Of a stretch of DNA of 59,849 nucleotides, positions 42,319 through 51,333 are shown in pieces; positions within the stretch are counted from its first letter, which is position 1, and every line of letters begins with the position of its first letter. Under the pieces are notes generated by a model. The model did no database searches and was not told the DNA's origin. It was given only the letters and a program-made list of their open reading frames with translations. The stretch covers positions 1 through 59,849 of the forward strand of contig CALWGF010000012.1 in NCBI GenBank assembly GCA_944379995.1, written 5' to 3'. The position numbers and the translations under genes are program-made. The DNA comes from an uncultured Clostridia bacterium (lineage in GTDB: Bacteria; Bacillota; Clostridia; Lachnospirales; Anaerotignaceae).

Positions 42319-43668
42319 TTAATATTTTTTAAGTATATTACTAAATTTAGTATATTGTCCAAGCCAAGCAAGTTCAACAGTACCCGTTGGACCATTTCTT
42401 TGTTTTGCAATTATAAGTTCTGCTTGATTTTTCTTTTCAGTATCAGGAAAATAATATTCATCTCTATAAAGAAATGCAACAACATCAGCATCTTGTTCTA
42501 TTGCTCCAGACTCTCTAAGGTCTGAAAGCATAGGTCTATGGTCTGCTCTTTGCTCACAAGCACGAGAAAGCTGTGAAAGTGCAATTACCGGAGCTTCCAT
42601 TTCTCTTGCAATAGATTTTAATGCTCTTGATATTTCTGAAATTTCCTGTTGTCTTGAATCATTTCTACCACTTCCACTCATAAGTTGTAAGTAGTCTATT
42701 ATTATAAGTCCAAGACCTTTTTCAAGTTTAAGCCTTCTACATTTTGCTCTCAAATCCATTGGTGATATACCTGGAGTATCATCTATATATATAGGTGCAT
42801 CAGAAAGAGGTCCCATTGCAGATATAAGTGTATTCCAATCCTCATCACTAAGGTCACCTGTACGAAGTTTTTGAGCGTCCATCATAGCTTCTGAACAAAG
42901 CATACGGTTTGTAAGCTGTTCTCTTGACATTTCTAAAGAAAATATTGCTGTTGGTATATTATTTTTTATAGCAGCATTTTGGGCAATATTAAGAACAAAA
43001 GCTGTTTTTCCCATAGAAGGTCTTGCTGCTATAAGTATAAGGTCTGATTTTTGTAGACCTGCTGTTTTTGCGTCAAAATCAGCAAATCCTGTTGGAATAC
43101 CTGTAAGTTTACCTTTATTTACATATACTTCTTCTATTTTTTCAAATGAAGATACTGCAACTTCTCTTATATGATGAAACTCATCTGTATGTCTGTTTTG
43201 CATTATATTAAAAATGCCTTTTTCAGCTTTTTCAACTATATTTTCAACAGGTTCTGCACATTTATAGCTTGATGCTGATATATCAGAACACATTTTTATA
43301 AGACGTCTGAGTATAGATTTTTCTTCAACAATTTTTATATAATGCTTTACATTAACAGAATTACCTACCGCTGAAACAATATTAGCAAGACCTTGTACTC
43401 CTCCAACTTGTTCAAAAAGATTTTTTTCTTCTAATTTACTTTTTATAGTTATTATATCAATAGGTATGCCACTATGATAAAGTTCTTCAGATGCTTCAAA
43501 TATTATTTTATAATCAATATTATAAAAGTCATCTCCCCTAAGATTTTCCATAGCAATAGATGCAGCATCTTTATCCATAAATACAGAACTTAATACGGCT
43601 TGTTCTGCTTCTGTATCATGTGGAGGTACGTTTTGAAATTGGGTATTATTTTTTAATTCTTCGTCCAT
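42319..43668 (-). CDS. dnaB: Replicative DNA helicase DnaB
   Basis: 449 residues (called DnaC in Bacillus). N-terminal DnaB domain (PHDTEAEQAVLSSVFMD), RecA-like ATPase with Walker A ARPSMGKTAF, and the DnaB-specific IIIDYLQLMSG and QLSRACEQRADHRPMLSDLRESGAIEQDAD. No intein. Conserved gene order gdpP-rplI-dnaB. GAGGAGGG before the ATG. Confidence 0.97.
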   Translation of the reverse strand: MDEELKNNTQFQNVPPHDTEAEQAVLSSVFMDKDAASIAMENLRGDDFYNIDYKIIFEASEELYHSGIPIDIITIKSKLEEKNLFEQVGGVQGLANIVSAVGNSVNVKHYIKIVEEKSILRRLIKMCSDISASSYKCAEPVENIVEKAEKGIFNIMQNRHTDEFHHIREVAVSSFEKIEEVYVNKGKLTGIPTGFADFDAKTAGLQKSDLILIAARPSMGKTAFVLNIAQNAAIKNNIPTAIFSLEMSREQLTNRMLCSEAMMDAQKLRTGDLSDEDWNTLISAMGPLSDAPIYIDDTPGISPMDLRAKCRRLKLEKGLGLIIIDYLQLMSGSGRNDSRQQEISEISRALKSIAREMEAPVIALSQLSRACEQRADHRPMLSDLRESGAIEQDADVVAFLYRDEYYFPDTEKKNQAELIIAKQRNGPTGTVELAWLGQYTKFSNILKKY

Positions 43669-43698
43669 GACAGTCCCTCCTCATCTATAATTAAAAAA

Positions 43699-44145
43699 TT
43701 ATGCTTCAACAATTTTTACAGTCATTTCCGCTGTTACTTTTGGGTGAATTTTAACTTTAAGGTTTCGTGTTCCAACCATTTTTATTGAGTCACCAAGAAC
43801 GATTTTCTTTTTATCAATTTTTATACCATGTTGTTTTTCAAGAGCTTCTCCGATTTCTTTTGTTGTAACAGAACCAAAAATTTTTCCATTATCTCCTGTT
43901 TTTACAGCAACTTTAACTTCAAGCTCATTTATTTTTTCTGCAAGTGCAAGAGCTTCTTCATATTCTTCTTTTTTTCTTTTTTCTTCTGCTTTCTTTTTAA
44001 GTTCAAGGTCATTTATATTTGATTTTGTTGCTTCAACAGCAAGTTTTTTAGGAAGAAGGAAGTTGTTACCATATCCTTCACTTACATTAACAAGTTCACC
44101 TTTTTTACCAACACTTTTTACATCTTGTAATAATATAACTTTCAT
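43699..44145 (-). CDS. rplI: 50S ribosomal protein L9
   Basis: 148 residues. N-terminal rRNA-binding domain (MKVILLQDVKSVGKKGELVNVSEGYGNNFLLPKKLA), long central helix rich in Lys/Glu, and C-terminal domain (GKIFGSVTTKEI). Five bases after gdpP. Confidence 0.98.
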   Translation of the reverse strand: MKVILLQDVKSVGKKGELVNVSEGYGNNFLLPKKLAVEATKSNINDLELKKKAEEKRKKEEYEEALALAEKINELEVKVAVKTGDNGKIFGSVTTKEIGEALEKQHGIKIDKKKIVLGDSIKMVGTRNLKVKIHPKVTAEMTVKIVEA

Positions 44146-44150
44146 AATTA

Positions 44151-46139
44151 TTATTCCTCCTGTAAATATTCATCTATTTTTTGTTTAAGCAATTTTTTTG
44201 CTTCGGTAATATCAATATCTCTAAGCTGTGCTCCAGCAACACCAAGATGTCCACCACCGCCTAGCTTTTCCATTATAACTTGAACATTTATATCACCAAA
44301 ACTTCTAGCACTTAAATATATAACTGATTTTTGCTCACACATTACAACAGATGCTTTTATTCCTGTTATATTCAAAAGGTCATCTGCTGCCTGTGCTGCT
44401 GTAAGAATTGAATTTTCAACATTTGATGGACAAACAGATATAGCAATATTATCCTTATATATTTCTGCATCTTTAACAGTTATAGCTTTTGCTTTGTATG
44501 CTTCAAGGTCATTTTGGAAAAGAAGTCTTACTCTTACACTATCAGCACCATTTCGTCTTAAAAAGGCTGCTGCTTCAAAAGTTATTGCACCTGTTTTCAC
44601 AGCAAAATTTTTTGTATCAACAGTTATACCTGCAAGAAGTGCATCTGCCTCAAGATTTTTTAATTTTACACCTATATATCTTATCATCTCTGTTACAAGT
44701 TCTGATGTTGATGAAGCATAAGGCTCATGATATATAAGAACTGCATTATCTATAAAATCTGTACTTTTTCTATGATGGTCAAAAACAACTACTTTTCTTG
44801 CTTTTTCAAGAAGTTCAACACTTTCAACCATACTTTGTCTATGAGTATCCATTATTATAACAAGGCTTCTATCTGTTATATTTTCCAGTGCTTCTTTACT
44901 GCTTATAAACATATCATCATATATATTTTGTTCTTTTATTCTTTGATGAAGTCTTTTTATGCCTATTGCTATATTGTCTATAACTATATGACATTCTTTT
45001 CCCACATCTCTAGCTATTGAATATATACCAATAGAAGAGCCAAGGCTATCAAGGTCACCATTTTTATGCCCCATAACATATATATTTGATGCATCTGACA
45101 TAAGCTCTTTTAATGCATCAGCTTTAACTCTTGCACGTATTCTGGCATTATGTGATATTTCACCACTTTTACCACCATAAAAAAGATATTTTTCACCCTC
45201 TTTTATAAGAACTTGGTCACCACCTCTACCAAGTGCAAGGTCTATTGCTGTTTTTGCATTTTTCATAGCCTCGTCAAGACTTTCATCACTTATACCAATA
45301 CCTATACTTAATGTAACAGGTATATGGTCACCTGCTTTAAGTTCTTTTATTTCATTAAGTATTTCAAATTTCTTTTCTTTAAGTTCTTCAAGGCTTTTTT
45401 TAGAAAACATAAATATAAATCTATCTTTTTCTATTTTTTTAATTATACCACCTGTTTTTAATGCAAAATCATTAAGACGCTTTTCTATAAGAGCAGTTAT
45501 TATAGGAATTCTTGAGTCATCAATAGACTCCATTACTTCTTCATAATTATCTATATATATAAGACCTGCAACAGTTCTTATATCTTCTATAATTTTAAGA
45601 AGTCGTCTGTTTTCTGTAACCTCAACTAATGTTATTGAATAAACATCTTTCATACCTGATGCCTTAGAAGCATCAATAACTTTACATTTTTCAGTATATA
45701 TTTCAAAATATCTATTATTAAATGTTACTACTTGTTTGTTTATATATGATTTATAATCTTTAAAAAGTTCTGTAATTGATATATCTCCTATTTCTATATC
45801 ACCAAAAATATCTTTAAAGCCTATATTATATACCATAATTTTCTTATTATTGCCCATAATAGCATAGGGTAAAGGCATATTTTCTGGTACTGCTATATTT
45901 GATAATATTGTACTGTTTGAAATAATTCTGTATTTTTCTTCTTTTGATTTATAAATAGCATTTCTTACTGTTTTTATCAAAAGAAATATAATAACAGAAG
46001 TAGCAGCAAAAATACAACCTAATATAGGTGAAATAAAAATAAGGCATACTATCAGAATTACGGCAGTCATAACAAAAGCAAGAGCATCTCCTTCTAATTC
46101 AAAGGGTTTCTTGTCATATTTTTGATTTTCTGTTTTCAT
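44151..46139 (-). CDS. gdpP: Cyclic-di-AMP phosphodiesterase GdpP
   Basis: 662 residues, the expected GdpP size. Two membrane helices (about 20-58), a PAS-like domain (80-165), a degenerate GGDEF (170-310), DHH domain (GHKNGDLDSLGSS, VVFDHHRKSTDF) and DHHA1 with GGGGHLGVAGAQL. It hydrolyses c-di-AMP to pApA and so tunes potassium transport and cell-wall homeostasis. The metal-binding DHH residues are intact. First gene of the operon with rplI and dnaB. Confidence 0.95.
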   Translation of the reverse strand: MKTENQKYDKKPFELEGDALAFVMTAVILIVCLIFISPILGCIFAATSVIIFLLIKTVRNAIYKSKEEKYRIISNSTILSNIAVPENMPLPYAIMGNNKKIMVYNIGFKDIFGDIEIGDISITELFKDYKSYINKQVVTFNNRYFEIYTEKCKVIDASKASGMKDVYSITLVEVTENRRLLKIIEDIRTVAGLIYIDNYEEVMESIDDSRIPIITALIEKRLNDFALKTGGIIKKIEKDRFIFMFSKKSLEELKEKKFEILNEIKELKAGDHIPVTLSIGIGISDESLDEAMKNAKTAIDLALGRGGDQVLIKEGEKYLFYGGKSGEISHNARIRARVKADALKELMSDASNIYVMGHKNGDLDSLGSSIGIYSIARDVGKECHIVIDNIAIGIKRLHQRIKEQNIYDDMFISSKEALENITDRSLVIIMDTHRQSMVESVELLEKARKVVVFDHHRKSTDFIDNAVLIYHEPYASSTSELVTEMIRYIGVKLKNLEADALLAGITVDTKNFAVKTGAITFEAAAFLRRNGADSVRVRLLFQNDLEAYKAKAITVKDAEIYKDNIAISVCPSNVENSILTAAQAADDLLNITGIKASVVMCEQKSVIYLSARSFGDINVQVIMEKLGGGGHLGVAGAQLRDIDITEAKKLLKQKIDEYLQEE

Positions 46140-46180
46140 ACCATTTCCTCCAAGTATATTAAAGTATATTAAACATACCT

Positions 46181-47002
46181 CTATATGCCTGTATATGAAC
46201 CTAAAAGTCTAAAGAATGAAGTTTTTCTTTCTACCATTCTAAGTGCATCTTTTAAATCTTCTTTATTTTCACATTCAATGTCTACAAAAAAACAATACGT
46301 TCCTAACTTATGTTTCATAGGTCTTGACTCTATTTTTGTCATATTTATATCCCATATAGCAAAAATATCTAAAATTTTATAAAGTTCTCCAGGTTTATGA
46401 CTTGTTGTAAATACTATACTTGTTTTTTCTCCTTCCAAAGATTTTGGAGGTTCTTTTGTAACAATAACAAATCTTGTAGCATTACTACTATCATCTTGTA
46501 TTTTTTCATATAATATTTTTAAACCATAAACTTCTGCTGAACGTTTAGGTGATATACTTGCAATAAACTTATCACTTTCAGAAACAAGTTTTGCTGCTTC
46601 AGCAGTTGAACTTACTGCTTCACACAATGTATCATTAAAATTTTCTCTTAAAAATTTATCACATTGTGCTATGCCTTGTGGGTGAGATATTATTCTTTCT
46701 ATTTTTTCGCCATTATAATTTTCTTTTACAAGAAAATTTTGATTTATTGATAATATAATTTCACTTTTTATATAAAGTTTATTATCATCAAATATAAGAC
46801 CGTCTATTGTTGTTGTAACAACGCCTTCTATTGAATTTTCAAAAGGAACAACACCTTCATCAACAACACCATTTTCCACAGCATCAAGAACAGCCCTTAT
46901 TGTTGGAAAAATTTTAAGTTCAACATTTTCATATTGATTTATATAATTTAAAGCTGCCTGTTCTGAAAAAGTACCAACAGGCCCAAGGTATCCGACTTTC
47001 AT
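46181..47002 (-). CDS. pheA: Prephenate dehydratase
   Basis: 273 residues, the monofunctional form without chorismate mutase. YLGPVGTFSEQAAL, VPFENSIEGVVTTTIDGL and DDSSNATRFVIV form the catalytic domain (TRF motif present). The C-terminal ACT domain (TSHKPGELYKILDIFA ... ESRPMK) binds phenylalanine. It converts prephenate to phenylpyruvate. It is 41 bases upstream of gdpP in the leftward direction, and could be co-transcribed. Confidence 0.94.
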   Translation of the reverse strand: MKVGYLGPVGTFSEQAALNYINQYENVELKIFPTIRAVLDAVENGVVDEGVVPFENSIEGVVTTTIDGLIFDDNKLYIKSEIILSINQNFLVKENYNGEKIERIISHPQGIAQCDKFLRENFNDTLCEAVSSTAEAAKLVSESDKFIASISPKRSAEVYGLKILYEKIQDDSSNATRFVIVTKEPPKSLEGEKTSIVFTTSHKPGELYKILDIFAIWDINMTKIESRPMKHKLGTYCFFVDIECENKEDLKDALRMVERKTSFFRLLGSYTGI

Positions 47003-47298
47003 AAAAACACCCTTACCTTTTATAAGATTATTTTATATCAGTTTTATATTTTACCATAATAATCAGCTTTTTTACAAGCTTTACTGTTAAATTCTATTTT
47101 TATAAATAATATTAATTTATATGTATATATTAAATTTAACTACTATAATTATTGTATAACAAAATTATCATTTTTTTGTTAAAAAAATTAGTATTTACAT
47201 ATTTATTACAATTATTTTTTTACAAAAATATGTTTAATAGATTTGTAAATTGTGGTATATTATATATATATTTTACAGTACAAGGAGGTAATATTATT
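47003..47298. other. Divergent intergenic region between pheA and the partner-switch genes
   Basis: 296 bases, almost entirely A and T. It must hold the promoters of both leftward pheA and the rightward signalling operon. The only -10-like element well placed for the latter is TATATT near 47256, with a poor -35 (TTTAAT 17 bases upstream). No riboswitch or inverted repeat of note. Confidence 0.4.
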
Positions 47299-47613
47299 AT
47301 GGATTTTCAGTTAAAACCAGAATATAATTCAGAAAAAAATTGTTGGGAAATTGCGGTAAAAGGTGAAATTGATATTTACAACTCTTCAAATGTGAAAGAC
47401 TATCTTTCAAATATTGTACAAGAACGCCCTTGTGATGTATACATGGATTGTTCAGAACTTGAATATATTGACAGTACAGGTCTTGGAGCTCTCGTTGCCA
47501 TTGTTAAAAAAGTTAAAAATAATGGTTCAAACATGTATATTTTAAATACTAAACCAAACGTTGAAAAGGTGTTCAAAATAACAAATCTTGATAAAGTATT
47601 TATAATGAAATGA
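47299..47613 (+). CDS. STAS-domain anti-sigma-factor antagonist (RsbV/SpoIIAA-like)
   Basis: 104 residues from the ATG at 47299, ten bases after AAGGAGG. The STAS fold is complete: VKGEIDIYNSSNVKDYL, then DCSELEYIDSTGLGALVAI. Ser59 of DSTGLG is the residue such proteins have phosphorylated by the cognate HATPase kinase and dephosphorylated by a PP2C. It is the first gene of a four-gene partner-switching set and lacks a neighbouring sigma factor gene. Confidence 0.92.
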   Translation: MDFQLKPEYNSEKNCWEIAVKGEIDIYNSSNVKDYLSNIVQERPCDVYMDCSELEYIDSTGLGALVAIVKKVKNNGSNMYILNTKPNVEKVFKITNLDKVFIMK

Positions 47614-47622
47614 GGTGAGTTT

Positions 47623-48021
47623 ATGCAAGAAAAAAACATTACTAAAGAACCCGAAATTATAGAATTAACTTTACCTGTTAATTCTGCATATGTTTCATCT
47701 GCAAGACTTACTGCTTCTTCAATAGCAAACAGACTTGGTTTTAATATTGATGAAATCGAAGATATTAAAGCAGCGGTTTCTGAAGCTTGTATACTTATGA
47801 TTTCACAATGTATAAAAGCAGCTGAAACTAATTTCCATTTACAGTTTAATTTATATAACAATTATATATTAATAAATCTTTCATCAAATATAAAAAATGT
47901 GGATATTTCAAGTATAGACAATGAAGAGTTAGGAATGAAAGTTATTCAGACACTTATGCCTGAAGTTAAATTCGAGTCTGAAAATGACATTTTTAAAATA
48001 TCTATGAAAAAAAGCAAATAA
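47623..48021 (+). CDS. Degenerate RsbW/SpoIIAB-like HATPase protein
   Basis: 132 residues. The fold is recognisable (SAYVSSARLTASSIANRLGFNIDEIEDIKAAVSEAC), but the N-box Asn that holds Mg-ATP is replaced: SEAC-x-N has become SEACIL, with Leu58. The glycine-rich ATP-lid motifs (D-x-G-x-G and G-x-G) are missing. It therefore probably cannot phosphorylate the STAS protein. It may be a binding scaffold or decoy that competes with the intact HATPase encoded next. Nine bases after the STAS gene, with GAGGTGAG before the ATG. Confidence 0.85.
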   Translation: MQEKNITKEPEIIELTLPVNSAYVSSARLTASSIANRLGFNIDEIEDIKAAVSEACILMISQCIKAAETNFHLQFNLYNNYILINLSSNIKNVDISSIDNEELGMKVIQTLMPEVKFESENDIFKISMKKSK

Positions 48022-48059
48022 TATAATTTTAAAATTGAAATTGTCAGGTGGGTGAATTT

Positions 48060-48503
48060 ATGGCTGTTAAAAGCATGGAGAAAAATGTAAAAAGTTCTCT
48101 GGAAAATGTAAAAAAAGCTGTAAGTGAAATACTTGAATTTCTTGACAGCAATATAATAAACTTATCAAAAGAAGATTTTTTGGATTTAAAACTTGTTTTA
48201 AACGAACTTATTATAAATTCTGTAATTCATGGTAATAATAATGATATATCAAAAACAGTAAAAATTTACATAGAAGTATCTTCAGAAAATATAATAAAAG
48301 CAACTATCTCTGATGAAGGAAAAGGTTATAATTATAATAAATATCTTATTAAAGAACAGAAACAACTTTCATTTGATGAAAACGGTCGTGGTATAGCTCT
48401 TGTTTCTGCACTTATAGATACAATCACCTTCAATGATATTGGTAATACAGTTAAATTTACGAAAAAGGTGAGTATTAATGAAAAAAATTCTTATTGTGGA
48501 TAA
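48060..48503 (+). CDS. Anti-sigma-factor-type serine kinase (RsbW/SpoIIAB-like HATPase)
   Basis: 147 residues from the ATG at 48060 with AGGTGG upstream. The ATP-binding set is intact: Glu49 and Asn53 in LNELIINSVIHGN, Asp85-Gly-Gly in SDEGKGYN, and NGRGIALVSALID. It should phosphorylate the STAS protein and bind an unknown target, classically a sigma factor. Its end overlaps the phosphatase gene by 26 bases. Confidence 0.9.
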   Translation: MAVKSMEKNVKSSLENVKKAVSEILEFLDSNIINLSKEDFLDLKLVLNELIINSVIHGNNNDISKTVKIYIEVSSENIIKATISDEGKGYNYNKYLIKEQKQLSFDENGRGIALVSALIDTITFNDIGNTVKFTKKVSINEKNSYCG

Positions 48504-49653
48504 TATTGAAGAAAATTTAAAAATAATGAGCACATATTTTGCTGAAAGCGGATATGAAATACTCACCGCAAAAACAAGTAGTGCTGCAATACGAACAGCC
48601 CGTTTTATTAAACCTCATCTTATAATACTTGAGCTTAATATGCCAGAAATAAGTGGTTATGAAATATGTAAAACTTTAAAGAATGACAATGAAACAAAAG
48701 ATATTATTATTCTTGCAGTAACTGCAAGAGATAGCAAAGAAGCAAAAAGTCATGCTTTTTATGTAGGTGCTGATGATTATATGGTAAAACCATTTTATGG
48801 AACAGCTCTTATGAATAAAGTAAAAAGTCTTTTTAGAGTTATGGACTTAACTGATGAACTTGAAAAACAGTATGGTGCTGTTAAAGAAAAAAATATGCAA
48901 CTTGAACTCCAACTTAAAATGGCAAGACAAATACAACAAGCTCTTGTTACAAAATATAATGATGTAATAAATGGTATAAGTTTTAACAGTAAATATATGC
49001 CTGCATTAGATATTGGTGGAGATTATTATGAAATATATAAAATAAACGATTCCATAATATGTGTATTTATGGCAGATGTTTCTGGACATGGTATATCTGC
49101 TGCACTTTTAACTTCAATGATAAAAATAATGTTTAAAAAATATATTACAGAAAAACTACCACCAAACACTCTTTTAGAATATATGAATAATGAATTTTGT
49201 AGTATATTTTCTGATAGCGACATAAACGTTTATACATGTGCATTTATTGCATACATAGACACAAAAAATCGTATAATAACTTGTAGTAATGCAGGTCATG
49301 CTCTTCCTTTATTTATAGATAATAAAACTTTGAATATAGAAGAAATAGATATTAGTGGTACACCTTTAGGTATGATAGATAAAATGACATATAATCAAAA
49401 AATATTTCCATATAATATTAATGATATAATTTTATTCTATACCGATGGTCTTTCAGATTCGTTCTATAAAGATGCTCCTGATGATTTTCTTTATCATATA
49501 AAAGAAATTATTAAAGTTATGAAAGATGAGCCTTCTGAGGATATATTAAATACTATTATAGAGCAAATGTATAATTTTGATGAGTCGGCAAAATATCAAA
49601 ATGATGATGTAAGTATAATACTTTGTAAATTAAAAGAAAACGGAACATCTTAA
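48478..49653 (+). CDS. Receiver-PP2C phosphatase (RsbU/SpoIIE-type), receiver Asp replaced by Glu
   Basis: 391 residues. Residues 1-118 are a response-regulator receiver domain. The phospho-acceptor position is Glu52 (LIILELNMPE, where LLDLNMP is usual), the second acidic-pocket Asp is Asn9 (VDN), while Thr82 and Lys104 remain. A coiled coil (about 120-155) leads to the PPM/SpoIIE phosphatase domain with intact metal motifs: IGGDYYE, ADVSGHG, NAGHALP, TDGLSDS and DDVSII. It should dephosphorylate the STAS protein. The receiver may be locked in an active-like state or controlled without phosphorylation. AAGGTGAG precedes the ATG. Confidence 0.92.
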   Translation: MKKILIVDNIEENLKIMSTYFAESGYEILTAKTSSAAIRTARFIKPHLIILELNMPEISGYEICKTLKNDNETKDIIILAVTARDSKEAKSHAFYVGADDYMVKPFYGTALMNKVKSLFRVMDLTDELEKQYGAVKEKNMQLELQLKMARQIQQALVTKYNDVINGISFNSKYMPALDIGGDYYEIYKINDSIICVFMADVSGHGISAALLTSMIKIMFKKYITEKLPPNTLLEYMNNEFCSIFSDSDINVYTCAFIAYIDTKNRIITCSNAGHALPLFIDNKTLNIEEIDISGTPLGMIDKMTYNQKIFPYNINDIILFYTDGLSDSFYKDAPDDFLYHIKEIIKVMKDEPSEDILNTIIEQMYNFDESAKYQNDDVSIILCKLKENGTS

Positions 49654-49672
49654 AAGATGTTCCATTTTTTTT
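49641..49672. terminator. Terminator between the converging signalling operons
   Basis: GGAACATCTT-AAA-AGATGTTCC followed by ATTTTTTTT; placed at the phosphatase stop and the end of the GAF/PAS gene. Confidence 0.9.
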
Positions 49673-51308
49673 AACTTTCTGTTTCTATTGTTGTTATATA
49701 TATAAGGACTCCACCATTTTCTGAGTCAGCAGCAGCTGCCGCTGCAAATAGCTTAATATTTTCAATATTATCATGTGTATATAATAATCGACTTACAAGT
49801 TCGCCTTTAACTCCTGTTGATGAAATTCTCTTTATATTCTTTTCTATAAAATCACCATCAACAAAAAATTCATATATACCTTTTCCCCTTATTTCTGTAT
49901 TTTCAGGAGCCATTATACTTCTTGAAAGCTTATTAGTATTAAGTATTATTCCATTTTTATCTGTAAGTACTAAGGCTCTTGTACTGTTTTCAATAAGCTG
50001 TTCATTATATGCTCTTTCAGTACTAAGATTTTGTTCAAGTATTTTTATATCTGTTATATCTTTTGTTATATTTGTAAAGCCTTGAAGCTCTCCAGACTTA
50101 TCATATACAGGTGTTATTGTTGTATCAGCAAAATATTTAGTACCATCTTTCTTAAAATGCCAACCTCTTGAAGAATAACTTCCTTCTTGTCTTGCAGTTT
50201 CATAATAACGCCATATTCTGTCTATTTCTTCATCATTAATACCATACAATGATGATATATGTTTTCCAACAACTTCAAAAGCTTTATATCCATTTGTATT
50301 TTCTGCACCTTTATTCCAGGTTGTTATATAACCATCTTTGTCCACAGATATTATAGAATATTCTTCTATACAATTTATTATTGTATTCAAAAACTCTGTT
50401 CTGTCATTAACTTTCTTTTCAAGCTCATCATTCATATTTTGTATAAGTTGATTTTGAAACTTAAGCTCATTTGCCATTCTCTCTGTTCTTTCATATGCAA
50501 TACAATTATTAAGAGCATATCCTATATATTTTCTTAATACCTTAACAAGTTCAATTTGTTCATCATTGTAATCATACATTGAACCAAAAGCAAGTATTGC
50601 TTTTACACTATCTTCTGTTACAACAGGTACTGTCATAATATTTCTTGGAACTATTTTACCTATAAATGTTTTATTTTCAAAAACAGTATCTCCTGGTATT
50701 TCAGTATATATTTTAACATTCTTTGAAAGGGCAGAAATGCCCACAAAACCTTCACCCATTTCAACATCAAACTGTTTATATATATTTTTTGAAAGTCCTA
50801 TGGATTTTTTAAGTTCAAGTTTACCTGTTGTATTATTATATATATAAAAAACTCCCCAATTACTGTTAGTTTCTTCTATAAGCCTTGATAATACCATATC
50901 AACAAGTCTTTCTGTTTCTATATTTAAAGCAAGTGTATTAACAAGGTCTAAAACAGCTTGGAGTATTCTGTTTTTTGCTCTTAATCTATTTCTTAAATCT
51001 TCTACGGCTTTATAAAGTCTATCAACAAATGGTTCTTCTTCTTTTTTATCATATTTTATAGCACCATATATATTTGCATTTTTTATATTTTCTGTTATTA
51101 CCCTTATTTTATGTTCATATTTTGTTCTATAACGTATTCTTTCATATAAAAATATAATAAAAACAATAATCATTACAAACAAAATAAATAAAAGTATTCG
51201 TATATTAGGATAAATATCATAAATATAGAAAAAAGCAAATCCTGAAATCGCACCCAATAAAACGAATACAGACTTCATTATTATATCTCTTATATCGCCT
51301 TTTAGCAT
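49671..51308 (-). CDS. Membrane GAF-PAS-PAS sensor protein without output domain
   Basis: 545 residues. Two membrane helices (about 12-30 and 33-53) are followed by a coiled coil and a GAF domain (about 110-265; NIETERLVDMVLSRLIEETNSNWGVFYIY). A second coiled coil follows, then PAS-PAC 1 (about 305-420; SSRGWHFKKDGTKYFADTTITPVYD) and PAS 2 (425-545). The protein ends after the second PAS: no histidine kinase, GGDEF, methyl-accepting or phosphatase domain is visible. It could be a redox or ligand sensor feeding the adjacent partner switch, by interaction. The architecture is clear; the role is inferred from position. It is 26 bases after the DUF58 gene. Confidence 0.85.
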   Translation of the reverse strand: MLKGDIRDIIMKSVFVLLGAISGFAFFYIYDIYPNIRILLFILFVMIIVFIIFLYERIRYRTKYEHKIRVITENIKNANIYGAIKYDKKEEEPFVDRLYKAVEDLRNRLRAKNRILQAVLDLVNTLALNIETERLVDMVLSRLIEETNSNWGVFYIYNNTTGKLELKKSIGLSKNIYKQFDVEMGEGFVGISALSKNVKIYTEIPGDTVFENKTFIGKIVPRNIMTVPVVTEDSVKAILAFGSMYDYNDEQIELVKVLRKYIGYALNNCIAYERTERMANELKFQNQLIQNMNDELEKKVNDRTEFLNTIINCIEEYSIISVDKDGYITTWNKGAENTNGYKAFEVVGKHISSLYGINDEEIDRIWRYYETARQEGSYSSRGWHFKKDGTKYFADTTITPVYDKSGELQGFTNITKDITDIKILEQNLSTERAYNEQLIENSTRALVLTDKNGIILNTNKLSRSIMAPENTEIRGKGIYEFFVDGDFIEKNIKRISSTGVKGELVSRLLYTHDNIENIKLFAAAAAADSENGGVLIYITTIETES

Positions 51309-51333
51309 ATCTTTACCGTCCTTTTATAAAATT

